A stretch of 64,000 nt of DNA from TMED14 sp964475135 (lineage in GTDB: Bacteria > Bacteroidota > Bacteroidia > Flavobacteriales > Schleiferiaceae), in assembly GCA_964475135.1 (NCBI GenBank), contig CAYYWL010000002.1, positions 1 through 64,000 on the forward strand. The letters run 5' to 3'. This document shows, in pieces, positions 1 to 8,866 of this stretch (the first letter of the stretch is position 1; the number at the start of each line of letters is the position of its first letter). The notes under the pieces were generated by a model. It did no database searches. It was given only the letters and a program-made list of their open reading frames with translations, and was not told where the DNA came from. The position numbers were made by a program, and so were the translations under genes.

Positions 1-472
1 CGCCCAGCTTCGGGATGAGCCTGCCGCCACGGGAGGGTTGGGGCTTAATGATGCGGTGGTACTTCGCCGCGCCGACGGCGCCTGGGCGTACCAGCTGGCC
101 GTAGTGGTCGACGACCTGGATCAGGGCGTGACGCACATTGTGCGCGGCCGGGATTTGGAGGACAGTGCGCCGCTTCAGCAGTTTCTGCACCGCGCCCTTG
201 GCAATCCACGGCCGCCGCAGGTGGCGCACGCTCCGCTTTGGATGGGTCCGGACGGGCACCGGCTGAGCAAGCGGCACGGGTCGGTGGGCGTGCGGAATTC
301 GGGGTTGGAGGCGCCCCAGGCCGTGGGACTCCTGGCCCACGGCCTGGGGCTGCGCGACCGCCCAGACGCCTGTACTCCCGAAGAATTGATCGACGACTGG
401 CGGGCGCGCGGCCCGGCCACCCTCGCCTGCGGCGAGGTGGCGGCCGCCTCCTTCCTACCTTTGCCCCTATGA
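1..472 (+). CDS. gluQ: Glutamyl-Q tRNA(Asp) synthetase, 5' end cut off by window edge
   Basis: The frame is open from base 2 to the TGA at 470-472. The visible part is the C-terminal half of a class I glutamyl-tRNA synthetase catalytic domain: IVRGRDL followed by the KMSKS-type loop HRLSKRHGS. Only about 60 residues follow that loop, so the anticodon-binding domain of a full GltX is absent. That length pattern is typical of GluQ (YadB), which attaches glutamate to queuosine in tRNA(Asp). The HIGH motif lies outside the window. The stop overlaps the yicC start (ATGA). A shortened GltX paralogue is the main alternative. Confidence 0.78.
   Translation, partial: AQLRDEPAATGGLGLNDAVVLRRADGAWAYQLAVVVDDLDQGVTHIVRGRDLEDSAPLQQFLHRALGNPRPPQVAHAPLWMGPDGHRLSKRHGSVGVRNSGLEAPQAVGLLAHGLGLRDRPDACTPEELIDDWRARGPATLACGEVAAASFLPLPL
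456..463 (+). promoter_or_regulatory. Bacteroidota-type -7 box for yicC
   Basis: TACCTTTG matches the TAnnTTTG consensus exactly and lies inside the last codons of gluQ. Five bases separate it from the yicC ATG, so a transcript would start at or next to the start codon. I see no clear TTG at the -33 position. Confidence 0.5.
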
Positions 473-1326
473 TTCAATCCATGACCGGCTTCGGCCAGGC
501 CAGCGCCACCTTTGAGGGCCAGCGCATCTCGGTAGAAATCCGCTCGCTCAACAGCCGCGGCCTCGACCTCAACCTGCGCATGCCGCACCGCTACCGCGAG
601 CGCGACTTGGTGTGGCGCAAAATGGTTGGAGACGCGGTGCAGCGCGGCAAAGTCGACGTCAGCATCAACCGCGAACAGGCCGAGGGCCGCGGCAGTAGCT
701 TGAATGAAGCCCACCTGCGCCAAACCATGGAGGACCTGCAGCGCATTGCGGGCGGCAGCTTGACTCCGGCTGAGGCGTTGGCGATGGCCTTGCGCGTCCC
801 GGCCGAGCAGGGCCCCGCGGCTGAATTAGACCCCATCGAAGCTGAAGCGGTGGAAGCCCTGATTCGTTCCGCGCTTGAAGCGTTTCAAACGTTTCGCAGC
901 CACGAAGGTTTCGCCTTGGCCAAAGACCTCGAAGCCAACTTGGCGACGATTGAGCGCGGCATTCCCGTCATTGAAGCTGCTGAACCCGAGCGACTTGACC
1001 ACCTTAAAGGTCGCCTGACCAAGGCCGCCGTGAAGGCTGCCGACGACCAGCCCATGGACATGCAGCGCTGGGAACAGGAGCTCCTTTTTTACGTCGAAAA
1101 GATTGACATCAACGAAGAGAAAGTCCGCCTCAAGGCGCACATTCAGCACTTCCGCGAGGCCCTGGCGTCGGGCGAAGGCCGCAAACTCGGCTTTTTGGCC
1201 CAAGAACTCGGCCGCGAAATCAACACCCTCGGCAACAAAGCCCACCACGTTGGAATGCAGCGCCAGGTTGTACAGATGAAGGAGGAACTCGAAAAAATCA
1301 AGGAACAAGTCCTCAACGTCCTGTAA
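469..1326 (+). CDS. yicC: YicC family endoribonuclease/stress protein
   Basis: 285 residues, the usual family length. The N-terminus MIQSMTGFGQA is the family signature. The C-terminal DUF1732 part is visible as KIDINEEKVRLKAHI and LGREINTLGNKA near the end. YicC proteins are reported as RNases acting in RNA turnover and stationary-phase fitness. The ATG at 469 is chosen because it begins the signature and overlaps the gluQ stop; an upstream in-frame extension has no homology logic. A -7 box lies five bases upstream. gmk follows after a repeat-filled spacer, a common yicC-gmk pairing. Confidence 0.93.
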   Translation: MIQSMTGFGQASATFEGQRISVEIRSLNSRGLDLNLRMPHRYRERDLVWRKMVGDAVQRGKVDVSINREQAEGRGSSLNEAHLRQTMEDLQRIAGGSLTPAEALAMALRVPAEQGPAAELDPIEAEAVEALIRSALEAFQTFRSHEGFALAKDLEANLATIERGIPVIEAAEPERLDHLKGRLTKAAVKAADDQPMDMQRWEQELLFYVEKIDINEEKVRLKAHIQHFREALASGEGRKLGFLAQELGREINTLGNKAHHVGMQRQVVQMKEELEKIKEQVLNVL

Positions 1327-1410
1327 ACCAGAAACCAGTAACTAGCAGCCCGCAACCAGCAACTAGCAGCCAACGAGCTCACCTTGCCAATCTCAGCCAA
1401 CCTCGCCAAC
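1327..1410 (+). repeat. Intergenic composite repeat R1
   Basis: The whole spacer between yicC and gmk is repeat. First come two rounds of the AACCAGTAACTAGCAGC-like module, then the reversed module CCAACGAGC..CCTTGCCAATCTCAGCCAACC. The same text in other orders occurs near 15.3, 28.9, 30.7, 38.5, 49.9, 55.9 and 57.5 kb. An in-frame TTG at 1384 would put repeat-coded residues on Gmk, which argues for the later ATG. Confidence 0.75.
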
Positions 1411-1986
1411 ATGTCCCCCGGCCAACTCCTCATTCTTTCCGCCCCGTCGGGCGCCGGCAAAACCACTCTGGTTCGCCGGTTGATGGCGAAGCTTCCTGGG
1501 CTGGCGTTCAGTATTTCGGCGACGACGCGGGCTCCGCGCGGAAGCGAAGAGGACGAAGTCGACTACCACTTTTTGACGGCCGAAAACTTTCGGGCGCGGG
1601 TGGACCGCGGCGAATTCCTCGAGTGGGAAGAAGTCTACCCTGGTCGCTACTACGGAACCTTGCGCAGCGAAGTCGAGCGCCTCTGGGACGAGGGCAAGGT
1701 CGTGGCCTTTGACATCGACGTAGTCGGCGGCCGCAACCTCAAGCAGCAGTTTGGCGACCGGGCTTTGGCGCTGTTTGTGGCTCCGCCGAGCCTTGAGGTG
1801 CTGGGCCAGCGGCTTCGCGGGCGCGGAACCGAGACCGAAGACCAAATCACCCAACGCTTGGCCAAGGCTGAGTGGGAGCTCGCTCAAGCGCCCGACTTTG
1901 ACCGAGTGGTGGTCAACGACGACCTCGATCGGGCTGAATCCGAGGCCCTTGCGGCGATTTTAGCCTTTGCTCCGTCGTGCGCATAG
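1411..1986 (+). CDS. gmk: Guanylate kinase
   Basis: 191 residues. Catalyses GMP + ATP to GDP + ADP in purine nucleotide synthesis. The P-loop SAPSGAGKTT is at about residues 10-19, followed by SISATTRAPRGSEEDEVDYHF, the GMP-binding region, and a lid region with RLRGRGTE. The ATG at 1411 is preferred over an in-frame TTG at 1384 because the bases before it are intergenic repeat. Its end overlaps the nadD GTG start by 10 bases, so the two are probably translationally coupled. Confidence 0.96.
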   Translation: MSPGQLLILSAPSGAGKTTLVRRLMAKLPGLAFSISATTRAPRGSEEDEVDYHFLTAENFRARVDRGEFLEWEEVYPGRYYGTLRSEVERLWDEGKVVAFDIDVVGGRNLKQQFGDRALALFVAPPSLEVLGQRLRGRGTETEDQITQRLAKAEWELAQAPDFDRVVVNDDLDRAESEALAAILAFAPSCA

Positions 1987-2558
1987 GACTGCTGCTGGGC
2001 ACGTTTAACCCCGTGCACCTGAGTCACTTGCTGGTGGCCGAGCGACTTCAAAAGCACGCCCGCCTCGACGAAGTGTGGTTGGTGCTTACGCCGCGCAACC
2101 CCTTCAAGCAGGGCGAAACGCTTGCGAGCGACGCCCACCGCTTTGCGATGCTGCAGCTCGCAGTGGCTGGTCGCTCTGGGCTGGCCGCCAGCGACGTCGA
2201 ACTCGGAATGCCCCAGCCCAACTACACGGTCGACACCTTAGAGCTCCTGGCGACGCGGCACCCCGAACACCAGTTCGCGCTGCTCATGGGCGAAGACAAC
2301 TTGGCGGGTTTTGACCGTTGGCGCAATCCCGAACGCATTCTGGAACTGGCCGAACTGGTCGTGTACCCCCGCCCGGATTCGGGGCTCGACCCCGTGTCGA
2401 GCTGGCTGCAGCATCCGCGCGTTCGCCGGGTTGACGACGCCTTGATGGCGCGAAGCAGTACCTCGGTGCGGCAAAGTGTAGCCGAAGGTTCCGAAGCCCT
2501 TGACGACCTGCCGGCCGCCGTCGCAGCGTATATTCGAGATCACGATCTCTACCGCTAG
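1977..2558 (+). CDS. nadD: Nicotinate-nucleotide adenylyltransferase
   Basis: 193 residues; makes deamido-NAD from nicotinate mononucleotide and ATP. The nucleotidyltransferase motif GTFNPVHLSHL is near residue 8 and the C-terminal SSTSVRQ matches the family ISSTxIR motif. The start is GTG at 1977 inside the gmk 3' end; the sequence right after it (RIGLLLGTFNP) fits the family N-terminus with no spare residues. It sits in the yicC-gmk-nadD block. Confidence 0.95.
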   Translation: MRIGLLLGTFNPVHLSHLLVAERLQKHARLDEVWLVLTPRNPFKQGETLASDAHRFAMLQLAVAGRSGLAASDVELGMPQPNYTVDTLELLATRHPEHQFALLMGEDNLAGFDRWRNPERILELAELVVYPRPDSGLDPVSSWLQHPRVRRVDDALMARSSTSVRQSVAEGSEALDDLPAAVAAYIRDHDLYR

Positions 2559-2564
2559 ACCCCG

Positions 2565-5282
2565 ATGACCCCTTTTCTGCAGCGCGTCGCCCAAACTGCG
2601 GCCGAGTGTGGCGTTCCGCTGCACCGGGTCGGAATCGTGCTTCCCACCCGTCGGGCCGAGCGGAGCCTGCGGCGCTATTGGGCACAGGACCAGCCCATTT
2701 TGAGTCCGAGCGTGTGGGCAATTGAAGAGGTCATGGCCGACTTGGCCGGAATCCCCGCCGCCAGCCCCACCGAGCAGCTGCTTGCCCTCTTTAGCGCCCA
2801 CCGCCAGGTGGCCGGGGCGCATGCGGATCCCTTGGACGAGTTTCTGCGCTGGGCTCCGACCATTTTGCGCGACTTTGGCGAGCTCGACCGCCACGGAGCG
2901 GATGCAAACGCCGCCCTGCACGAGCTGCGCGAAATCGAGGCCCTCGGCGAGTGGGGCCTTGAAGAGCCCACCGAGCTGATGCAGCGCCGTCTGGGCCTGT
3001 GGCGCCAGCTTCCCGAGCTCTACGCCGCCTACCACGAGGCCCTCGGGGCCCAGGGCACGACCACGCCCGGAATGCAGTTTCGCCGCGCTTCCCCCCCGCC
3101 CAGCGGCCCAACCGAGGCCCAGTGGGTGAACTGGCGTGCGCGCCACGGGGTCGACCGCCTGTTTTTTGCTGGATTCAATGCCCTGACGCCGCCTGAGGAA
3201 GCGCTGCTGCGCTCCGCCCACCTGCACCTGGGCGCCCAAGCCCTCTGGGACGCCGACCGCCACTACCTCGACCTCGACGTGCACGAGGCCGGTGAAGCCC
3301 TGCGCGACCTTGCCCGTCGCCTGCCCGAGGGACTGACGGTCGACCTTCAGGATGCCCCCGCGCACTGGGCCACGGGTCAGCAGCAGATCGAAATCATCTC
3401 GGCCAGCCGCCACCTCGGCGTCGCCCAGTCGGTGGGGGCACTGCTCGAGGAATGGGGTCCCGAAATGGCCCGCCAAACCGCCGTGGTACTGGGTGACGAG
3501 AGCCTTTTGGTGCCCGTGCTGCAGGCACTGCCCGAGGGCATCGAAGAGGCTAACGTGACCATGGGGCTTCCGCTGTACCTGACCCTGCCCTACGCCGGGG
3601 TGGAGGTCTTTTTGCAGCTCCACGAGGCCCGCGAGCAAAACCGCGGAAGCTACCCGCGCCGCCTGCTCGAAGCCACCCTGATTCACCCCTTTGCCGCGAT
3701 GATGGTGGCTGATTCGAGCGCGCTGGTTCGGGCCCAATTCGAGCTTCGCCGGGCGCGCCGGGCCCACTGGTCTGCGGCCCAGGTCGAGGCCCTGCTGGGT
3801 GCAGACGCAGCCTTGTGGCGCCCCGCCCACGATCCGCGGCAGCTCGTTCAGGAACTTGCCAAGCGCACGGCCCATTGGCTGTCGGTTCCGCGCCCCGCTT
3901 GGGAGGGCGAGCCGGCCCGCGCCGTACTGCAAATCCTCGAGCGGCTGCAGGGCATGCTGCCCGACGAGGTGCTGGGCGTCGGAAGCCTCTTGCGCCTCTA
4001 CCGTTCGCTGGCCACCGAATCGCCCGTAGCCTTTTTTGGCGAGCCATTCAACGGGCTGCAAATCATGGGCTTGCTCGAGACCCGCGCGCTGGATTTTAAG
4101 CGACTTATCGTGGCTCCGCTCAACGAAGGCGTGCTGCCGCAGGGGCGCAGCACCGCGAGCTTTTTGCCCTTTGACTTGCGCAAGGCCTACGGGCTTCCGC
4201 TGCCTCAAGACCGAGAATCGGTGGCGGCCTACCACCTGTACCGCCTGATGCAGCGCGCCGAAACCGTCGTGATGGTCGTCAACAGCGAGCCCGACGGACT
4301 TGGTAAGGGAGAGGCCAGCCGCTGGGTGCGCCAGGCCCAGCTCGAACTCGCCCGCTACCCTGGCATAAGCGTAACCGACCGCCGCCTCAACTGGCCGCTG
4401 CGCCCCGACCAGTTTCAGCCCGAAGGCGCCGACGTGCCCACCGGCCCCGAAGTGTGGCCTCTAGTCGCCGACGCCCTGCAGCGCAAGGGTCTGAGCCCCA
4501 CCGGATTCCAGCGCTTTCTCGAGGACCCCTACCTCTTCTTGGTGCGCAACGTGCTCGAGATCCGCGAAGAATCACGCACCCACGACCGCGTCGCGGCAGA
4601 CGCCCTCGGAACCGCCCTGCACTACGTGCACGAGCAGCTCTATAAGGCCCTCAAGGCCGAGGGCCAATGGGCCCTAGACCGCGTCGAAGCCTGGACGCAC
4701 GAAGGCATCAACAAAGAAATGCCCTCGTCCCTCGACACCGGGTACCCGATGCTGACGCGCCAAATCGCCCTGCACATGGCCCAGGCCTGGGCTGAGGCTG
4801 AAGGCCAACGCAACGAAGACGACCGCGAACTGCCCTTCGAAGTACTGGGCGTCGAAGAAAAGCTCGAAGCCCTGCTGCAACTGGACTTCGGGGGCATCCC
4901 CGTGCGCGGAACCGCCGACCGCATCGAGCGCTGGTCCGACGGCCGCCTGGTCGTGGTTGACCTTAAAACGGGCTCGGTCGACGAAGCCAGCACCCGCTGC
5001 AAATCCGACTGGGCCGAGCTTCAAAAACCCAGCAAGTCCAAAGGGTTCCAGCTAATGACCTATGCCTGGATGCTCGGCCAGCGCTACCCCGACGCCCGCG
5101 CGTTTCAGGTCGGAATCGCCCCCATGCGGCGCCCCCACGACCCTGTGCTCTGGTTCAGCATCGCCAAGCGAAGCCTACTCACACGCGCCGACCTAGACGC
5201 CTTTGAAGCTGAGGTCTTGCGGCCCTTGGCGCAGTCGATTGTGGATTTTTTTCAGGAGGAAAAACCGCAACGCGGCACGTAG
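2565..5282 (+). CDS. AddB/RexB-like PD-(D/E)XK nuclease family protein
   Basis: 905 residues, six bases after nadD. The N-terminal two thirds resemble an inactivated UvrD-like helicase fold as in AddB, with no convincing Walker A motif. The C-terminal nuclease domain is clear: ALGTALHYVHEQLY (about residue 680), GTADRIERW (about 780), VVVDLKTGS (about 797, carrying the D..xK active-site pair) and QLMTYAWM (about 827). Such proteins act in double-strand break processing with an AddA-type helicase, which is not in this window. The Fe-S cysteines of Bacillus AddB are not evident. The family call is solid; the exact partner is inferred. Confidence 0.82.
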   Translation: MTPFLQRVAQTAAECGVPLHRVGIVLPTRRAERSLRRYWAQDQPILSPSVWAIEEVMADLAGIPAASPTEQLLALFSAHRQVAGAHADPLDEFLRWAPTILRDFGELDRHGADANAALHELREIEALGEWGLEEPTELMQRRLGLWRQLPELYAAYHEALGAQGTTTPGMQFRRASPPPSGPTEAQWVNWRARHGVDRLFFAGFNALTPPEEALLRSAHLHLGAQALWDADRHYLDLDVHEAGEALRDLARRLPEGLTVDLQDAPAHWATGQQQIEIISASRHLGVAQSVGALLEEWGPEMARQTAVVLGDESLLVPVLQALPEGIEEANVTMGLPLYLTLPYAGVEVFLQLHEAREQNRGSYPRRLLEATLIHPFAAMMVADSSALVRAQFELRRARRAHWSAAQVEALLGADAALWRPAHDPRQLVQELAKRTAHWLSVPRPAWEGEPARAVLQILERLQGMLPDEVLGVGSLLRLYRSLATESPVAFFGEPFNGLQIMGLLETRALDFKRLIVAPLNEGVLPQGRSTASFLPFDLRKAYGLPLPQDRESVAAYHLYRLMQRAETVVMVVNSEPDGLGKGEASRWVRQAQLELARYPGISVTDRRLNWPLRPDQFQPEGADVPTGPEVWPLVADALQRKGLSPTGFQRFLEDPYLFLVRNVLEIREESRTHDRVAADALGTALHYVHEQLYKALKAEGQWALDRVEAWTHEGINKEMPSSLDTGYPMLTRQIALHMAQAWAEAEGQRNEDDRELPFEVLGVEEKLEALLQLDFGGIPVRGTADRIERWSDGRLVVVDLKTGSVDEASTRCKSDWAELQKPSKSKGFQLMTYAWMLGQRYPDARAFQVGIAPMRRPHDPVLWFSIAKRSLLTRADLDAFEAEVLRPLAQSIVDFFQEEKPQRGT

Positions 5283-5292
5283 CCGAAACCTC

Positions 5293-5781
5293 TTAACGCA
5301 ACCCCTCCGGCGTCCGCTCCAAGCGCAGCCGGCGCAGGACCTCGCCACAGGCGGTGGCGTCGGCCAGGGCGTCGTGGTGGTTGAGCAAAAAAATGCCGTA
5401 GTGCTCGCAGGCCTTCTTGAGGCCCATGCGGGTTTCGCGGTAGGTGCAGCCCTTCTTCCAGGTCGGAACTGGCAAAAAGTAGTACTCCAGCGTGGCGGTC
5501 AGGCATCCGAAGTCAAACGGCGCATTGTGCGCCCAAACCGTGTGGGCAAAGTAGGCGGCGATGTCGGGCCAAACCTCTTCAAAGGTGGGTGCTTCGTGAG
5601 TCTGTTCAGGCCGGATTCCGTGCACCCGAATGTTGTGGTAGCTGTAGGCATTGCCCGGCGGACGCACCAGTGAACTGTAGACCGGCACCACGCGGTCGTC
5701 GAGCACCTCGACCAAACCAATTTGGCAGATGCTCGAGCGCTGGTTGTTCGCGGTTTCGACGTCTACGGCAAAGTGGCGCAT
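5293..5781 (-). CDS. DEDDh 3'-5' exonuclease (DnaQ/epsilon-like)
   Basis: 162 residues, a stand-alone exonuclease domain. AVDVET carries the first Asp/Glu pair at residues 7 and 9, HNAPFD the second Asp, and LNHHDALADA the late His and Asp, so the catalytic set looks complete. No polymerase-binding tail or BRCT domain is present, unlike the long DnaQ-like exonucleases of many relatives. It is convergent with the AddB-like gene, 10 bases apart, and may be cotranscribed after ribE. Role in proofreading or repair is inferred. Confidence 0.85.
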   Translation of the reverse strand: MRHFAVDVETANNQRSSICQIGLVEVLDDRVVPVYSSLVRPPGNAYSYHNIRVHGIRPEQTHEAPTFEEVWPDIAAYFAHTVWAHNAPFDFGCLTATLEYYFLPVPTWKKGCTYRETRMGLKKACEHYGIFLLNHHDALADATACGEVLRRLRLERTPEGLR

Positions 5782-5808
5782 GGGGATTAGAGTTAGGCCT
5801 GATGGGGT

Positions 5809-6423
5809 TTAGCGAGAGAGGCTTCCGAGCTCGCGCAGGTACTGCAGCACGTACTTACCCAGCACGTCAAATTCGAGGTTGACGGGATCGCCGACCTTCA
5901 GCTTTGAGAGGTTGGTGTGCTCCCAGGTGTAGGGAATCAGCGCCACGCTAAAGTGCGTCGGCCCGGAATCCACCACGGTCAGCGACACGCCGTTGAGCGT
6001 GATCGATCCCTTGGGGACGGTGCGGTGCAGCTCGTAGGCTGGGTGCTCGACGGCGACGCGCCAGCTGCCGTTGGTTTCTGAAACTTCGGTAACGCGGCCC
6101 ACCGAGTCGACGTGTCCCTGCACGGTGTGGCCGTCAAGACGGCTTCCGACCAGGGCGGCGCGCTCGAGGTTGACGGTTCGGCCGACGGACCAGGTTCCGA
6201 GGCAGGTTTTGTCGAGGGTTTCGGCGATGGCCGTGACGCGGAATCCGTGCGGAACCCCCTCGCCGTGCAGCGCCACTACGGTCAGGCAGCATCCGTCGTG
6301 GGCCACGCTTTGGTCAATTTTGAGCTCGGGCGCCAGGGTCGACGTGACGTCGAAGTGCACGTTGCCTCCGTCGGGGGTGATGGCCGCGATTTGGCCGAGG
6401 TTTTCGATGATTCCGGTGAACAT
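5809..6423 (-). CDS. ribE: Riboflavin synthase, alpha subunit
   Basis: 204 residues; dismutates two 6,7-dimethyl-8-ribityllumazine to riboflavin. The start MFTGIIE is the family signature. Two tandem lumazine-binding repeats are visible: GCCLTVV in the first and GVSLTVVD in the second, with LDGHTVQGHVD between. The divergent pepA starts 32 bases away and the two -7 boxes lie only 7 bases apart, so both promoters share one short region. No FMN riboswitch is visible there; the spacer is too short. Confidence 0.96.
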   Translation of the reverse strand: MFTGIIENLGQIAAITPDGGNVHFDVTSTLAPELKIDQSVAHDGCCLTVVALHGEGVPHGFRVTAIAETLDKTCLGTWSVGRTVNLERAALVGSRLDGHTVQGHVDSVGRVTEVSETNGSWRVAVEHPAYELHRTVPKGSITLNGVSLTVVDSGPTHFSVALIPYTWEHTNLSKLKVGDPVNLEFDVLGKYVLQYLRELGSLSR

Positions 6424-6427
6424 GGGG

Positions 6428-6435
6428 CAAAGGTA
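6428..6435 (-). promoter_or_regulatory. -7 box for ribE
   Basis: Read on the minus strand this is TACCTTTG, followed by CCCC and then the ribE ATG. The four-base distance suggests a leaderless transcript. Confidence 0.55.
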
Positions 6436-6442
6436 CGAGCGC

Positions 6443-6450
6443 TACCTTCG
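6443..6450 (+). promoter_or_regulatory. -7 box for pepA
   Basis: TACCTTCG, a one-base variant of TAnnTTTG seen at several genes here, lies five bases before the pepA ATG. It faces the ribE box across 7 bases. Confidence 0.5.
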
Positions 6451-6455
6451 TAGGT

Positions 6456-7874
6456 ATGAAACGCAGCCTAATTCCCTCCTCTGCCGGCGCCGCCGTGCGC
6501 GCCCTGCTCCGCCCCAGTACTGATGCTTTGCGTGCGGCGGGCATCGAAGATTCCGCACTAAGTGCCTACCAAAACCGCGTCGACCGCGGGGTGAAGGGGT
6601 GGATGCACGCGGCCAGCGCCCAAGGGGATTTGCTGCTCGCGACCAGCGACGCCGACGCCGTGACCGCCGACGGACTGCATGCGCTGCGCCAGCTCGGGGC
6701 CGACTTGGGCGGAATTTTGGCCAAAAACAAGCTCCGCCACGTGGCGCTCGACGCCCAGCCCGCCGCCCTGACGGTGGCTGAAGGCCTGGCCCTGAACGCC
6801 TACCGCTACACCAAGCTCTTTGGCACCAAGGCCAAGGACCAGTGGACCCTCGAGCAGCTCGACGTGGTCGGCAGCGATTCCGCCGAATTCGCCACCTGGA
6901 ACGCCCTGTTGGACGGGGTGACCGAGGCGCGCGACCTCATCAACACTCCGGTACTGCAGCTCGGCAGCCTTGAACTCGCCGCCCGCGCCGAACAGCTCGG
7001 CGCCCAGCACGGGTTCAAGTGCACGGTGCTCCACAAGGCCCAAATCGAGGCCCTGAAGATGGGCGGGTTGCTGGGCGTGAACAAGGGGTCGGTCGATCCG
7101 CCTGTGTTCATCGTGCTCGAATACCGCGGCGAAGGCGCTCCCCAGGAGCATCCCACCGTCTTGGTGGGCAAGGGCGTGGTCTACGACACCGGCGGCATCA
7201 GCCTGAAGCCCAGCAACTTCATGGAAGATATGAAGTGCGACATGTCGGGCGCCGCGGCCGTGCTCGGCACCTTCTGCGCCGTGGCTGCTGCGAAGCTTCC
7301 GGTGAACGTGGTGGGCCTGATTCCGGCCACCGACAACCGCCTGAACGGCAACGCGTTGGTTCCGGGCGACGTCATCACGATCTCGAACGGCGTCACCGTC
7401 GAGGTGCTCAACACCGACGCCGAGGGCCGACTGATCTTGGCCGACGCGCTGCACTACGCCAAAAAGTACCAACCCAAGCTCGTCATCGACTTGGCCACCC
7501 TGACCGGAGCCGCCTCGCGCGCCATCGGCCCCTACGCCACCGTCGCCATGGGAACCGCCGACCGCGCCACCTGGGACGCCCTGCAGGCCAGCGCCGGAAT
7601 GACGCACGAGCGCCTCGTCGAGTTCCCCTTCTGGGACGACTACAAAGAGTTGATTAAGAGCGACATCGCCGACATCAAAAACATCGGGGGCGCCGAGGCC
7701 GGAATGATCACGGCCGGCAAGTTTCTGGAGTACTTCATCGACTACCCCTACGTGCACCTCGACATCGCCGGCCCGGCGTTCTTGGACCGCGCCATTACCT
7801 ACTACGGCAAGGGCGGAACCGGAGTCGGCGTGCGCCTGCTCACCCACTTTTTGACCGCCCAATCCCGCGCCTAA
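6456..7874 (+). CDS. pepA: Leucyl aminopeptidase, M17 family
   Basis: 472 residues. Releases N-terminal residues from peptides using two metal ions in the cytoplasm. The C-terminal catalytic domain shows VGKGVVYDTGGISLKP (metal-binding Lys and Asp), MKCDMSGAAAV, and the signature NTDAEGRLILADAL. The N-terminal domain is poorly conserved, as usual. Starts 33 bases from ribE and ends in a TAATG overlap with pdxA. Confidence 0.95.
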   Translation: MKRSLIPSSAGAAVRALLRPSTDALRAAGIEDSALSAYQNRVDRGVKGWMHAASAQGDLLLATSDADAVTADGLHALRQLGADLGGILAKNKLRHVALDAQPAALTVAEGLALNAYRYTKLFGTKAKDQWTLEQLDVVGSDSAEFATWNALLDGVTEARDLINTPVLQLGSLELAARAEQLGAQHGFKCTVLHKAQIEALKMGGLLGVNKGSVDPPVFIVLEYRGEGAPQEHPTVLVGKGVVYDTGGISLKPSNFMEDMKCDMSGAAAVLGTFCAVAAAKLPVNVVGLIPATDNRLNGNALVPGDVITISNGVTVEVLNTDAEGRLILADALHYAKKYQPKLVIDLATLTGAASRAIGPYATVAMGTADRATWDALQASAGMTHERLVEFPFWDDYKELIKSDIADIKNIGGAEAGMITAGKFLEYFIDYPYVHLDIAGPAFLDRAITYYGKGGTGVGVRLLTHFLTAQSRA

Positions 7875-8818
7875 TGGCCATTCGCGTCGGCATCACCCTA
7901 GGCGACCCCCACGGCATCGGGCCCGAGGTGGTGCTCAAGGCGCTGGCGCAGTTGGCTCCCGCGGCCGACGTCGAGTTGGTCTGGTTTGCCGACCCGCTGC
8001 TGGTCAAGGGCCAAGCGAAGGTTCTAGGTTTGCCCATGTCGTCAGTGACCTGCGAGTGGCCGCTGCCGCCCGTGGACTGGGCCTTTGGGCGCGGAACCTC
8101 CACCTCGGGCCAAGCGGCCCTCGACAGCCTCAACCTGGCCCTGGACGCCTGGCGCGCCGGCCAAATCGACGCGTTGGTCACGCCGCCGCTGAGCAAAGAG
8201 CATGTTCCGCTGACCGAGTTCACCGGCCATACTAGCTACCTGGCCCACGCCGCGGGGGGCGAGGCCCTGATGCTGCTTCGCGGATCGGAACTCACCGTCG
8301 CCCTCGCGACCGAGCACGTGCCCCTTTCTGAGGTTCGGGGCGCGCTCTCGGTGGACCTTGTCGTGCGCAAGCTCCGCGCGCTGGACGCTGCGCTGCGCCA
8401 GGACTACGGAGTGGCCCGTCCGCGCCTGGCCCTGCTCGCCCTCAACCCTCACGCCGGAGACGGCGGGCGAATCGGTAGCGACGAGCAAACCTGGCTTTTG
8501 GAAGCTCTGAGTGCCGCGCGCCACGAGGGATTGGACGTACGCGGACCCTTTGCCGCAGACGGTTTTTTTGCCGCGCGGGGCTACCGCGACGTAGACGCCA
8601 CCTTGGCGCTCTACCACGACCAGGGCCTGATTCCGTTTAAAATGCTCGCCTTTCACGACGGCGTCAATGCCACCGCGGGCCTGGATTTGGTGCGGACCTC
8701 TCCCGACCACGGGACCGCCTGGGACCTCGCCGGCCAAGGGCGAGCCGACGCCGGCAGCATGCTGGCCGCCCTCCACACTGCCATCGCGGTAGTAAAGAAT
8801 CGCCGCGCAATGCGCTGA
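7874..8818 (+). CDS. pdxA: 4-Hydroxythreonine-4-phosphate dehydrogenase
   Basis: 314 residues. Acts in the DXP-dependent route to pyridoxal phosphate. Metal-binding and substrate motifs are in order: TPPLSKEH, FTGHTSYLA, LNPHAGDGGRIGSDE, YHDQGLIPFKML and RTSPDHGTAWDLAG. ATG overlaps the pepA TAA by one base. The gene product is slightly shorter than the E. coli enzyme but no motif is missing. Confidence 0.96.
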   Translation: MAIRVGITLGDPHGIGPEVVLKALAQLAPAADVELVWFADPLLVKGQAKVLGLPMSSVTCEWPLPPVDWAFGRGTSTSGQAALDSLNLALDAWRAGQIDALVTPPLSKEHVPLTEFTGHTSYLAHAAGGEALMLLRGSELTVALATEHVPLSEVRGALSVDLVVRKLRALDAALRQDYGVARPRLALLALNPHAGDGGRIGSDEQTWLLEALSAARHEGLDVRGPFAADGFFAARGYRDVDATLALYHDQGLIPFKMLAFHDGVNATAGLDLVRTSPDHGTAWDLAGQGRADAGSMLAALHTAIAVVKNRRAMR

Positions 8819-8836
8819 GCGTTATAGAATTTTTAG

Positions 8837-8844
8837 TACCTTTG
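8837..8844 (+). promoter_or_regulatory. -7 box for the DUF177-rpmF unit
   Basis: TACCTTTG, an exact TAnnTTTG match, lies 22 bases before the GTG of the DUF177 gene in an AT-rich spacer. This is one of the few boxes here that leaves room for a short leader. Confidence 0.55.
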
Positions 8845-8866
8845 CAGGCTCAAAGCGAAGTTCGTC

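Noticed and set aside
1384..1410. Upstream TTG start for gmk
   Set aside because: It would add nine residues coded by an intergenic repeat; the ATG at 1411 gives the normal guanylate kinase N-terminus.
2238..4235. A 665-codon open frame on the minus strand, antisense to the AddB-like gene
   Set aside because: High GC content leaves long antisense frames open. Its translation has no domain pattern, while the plus-strand frame has clear nuclease motifs. The same holds for long antisense frames under pepA, the nucleotidyltransferase and PBP1A.
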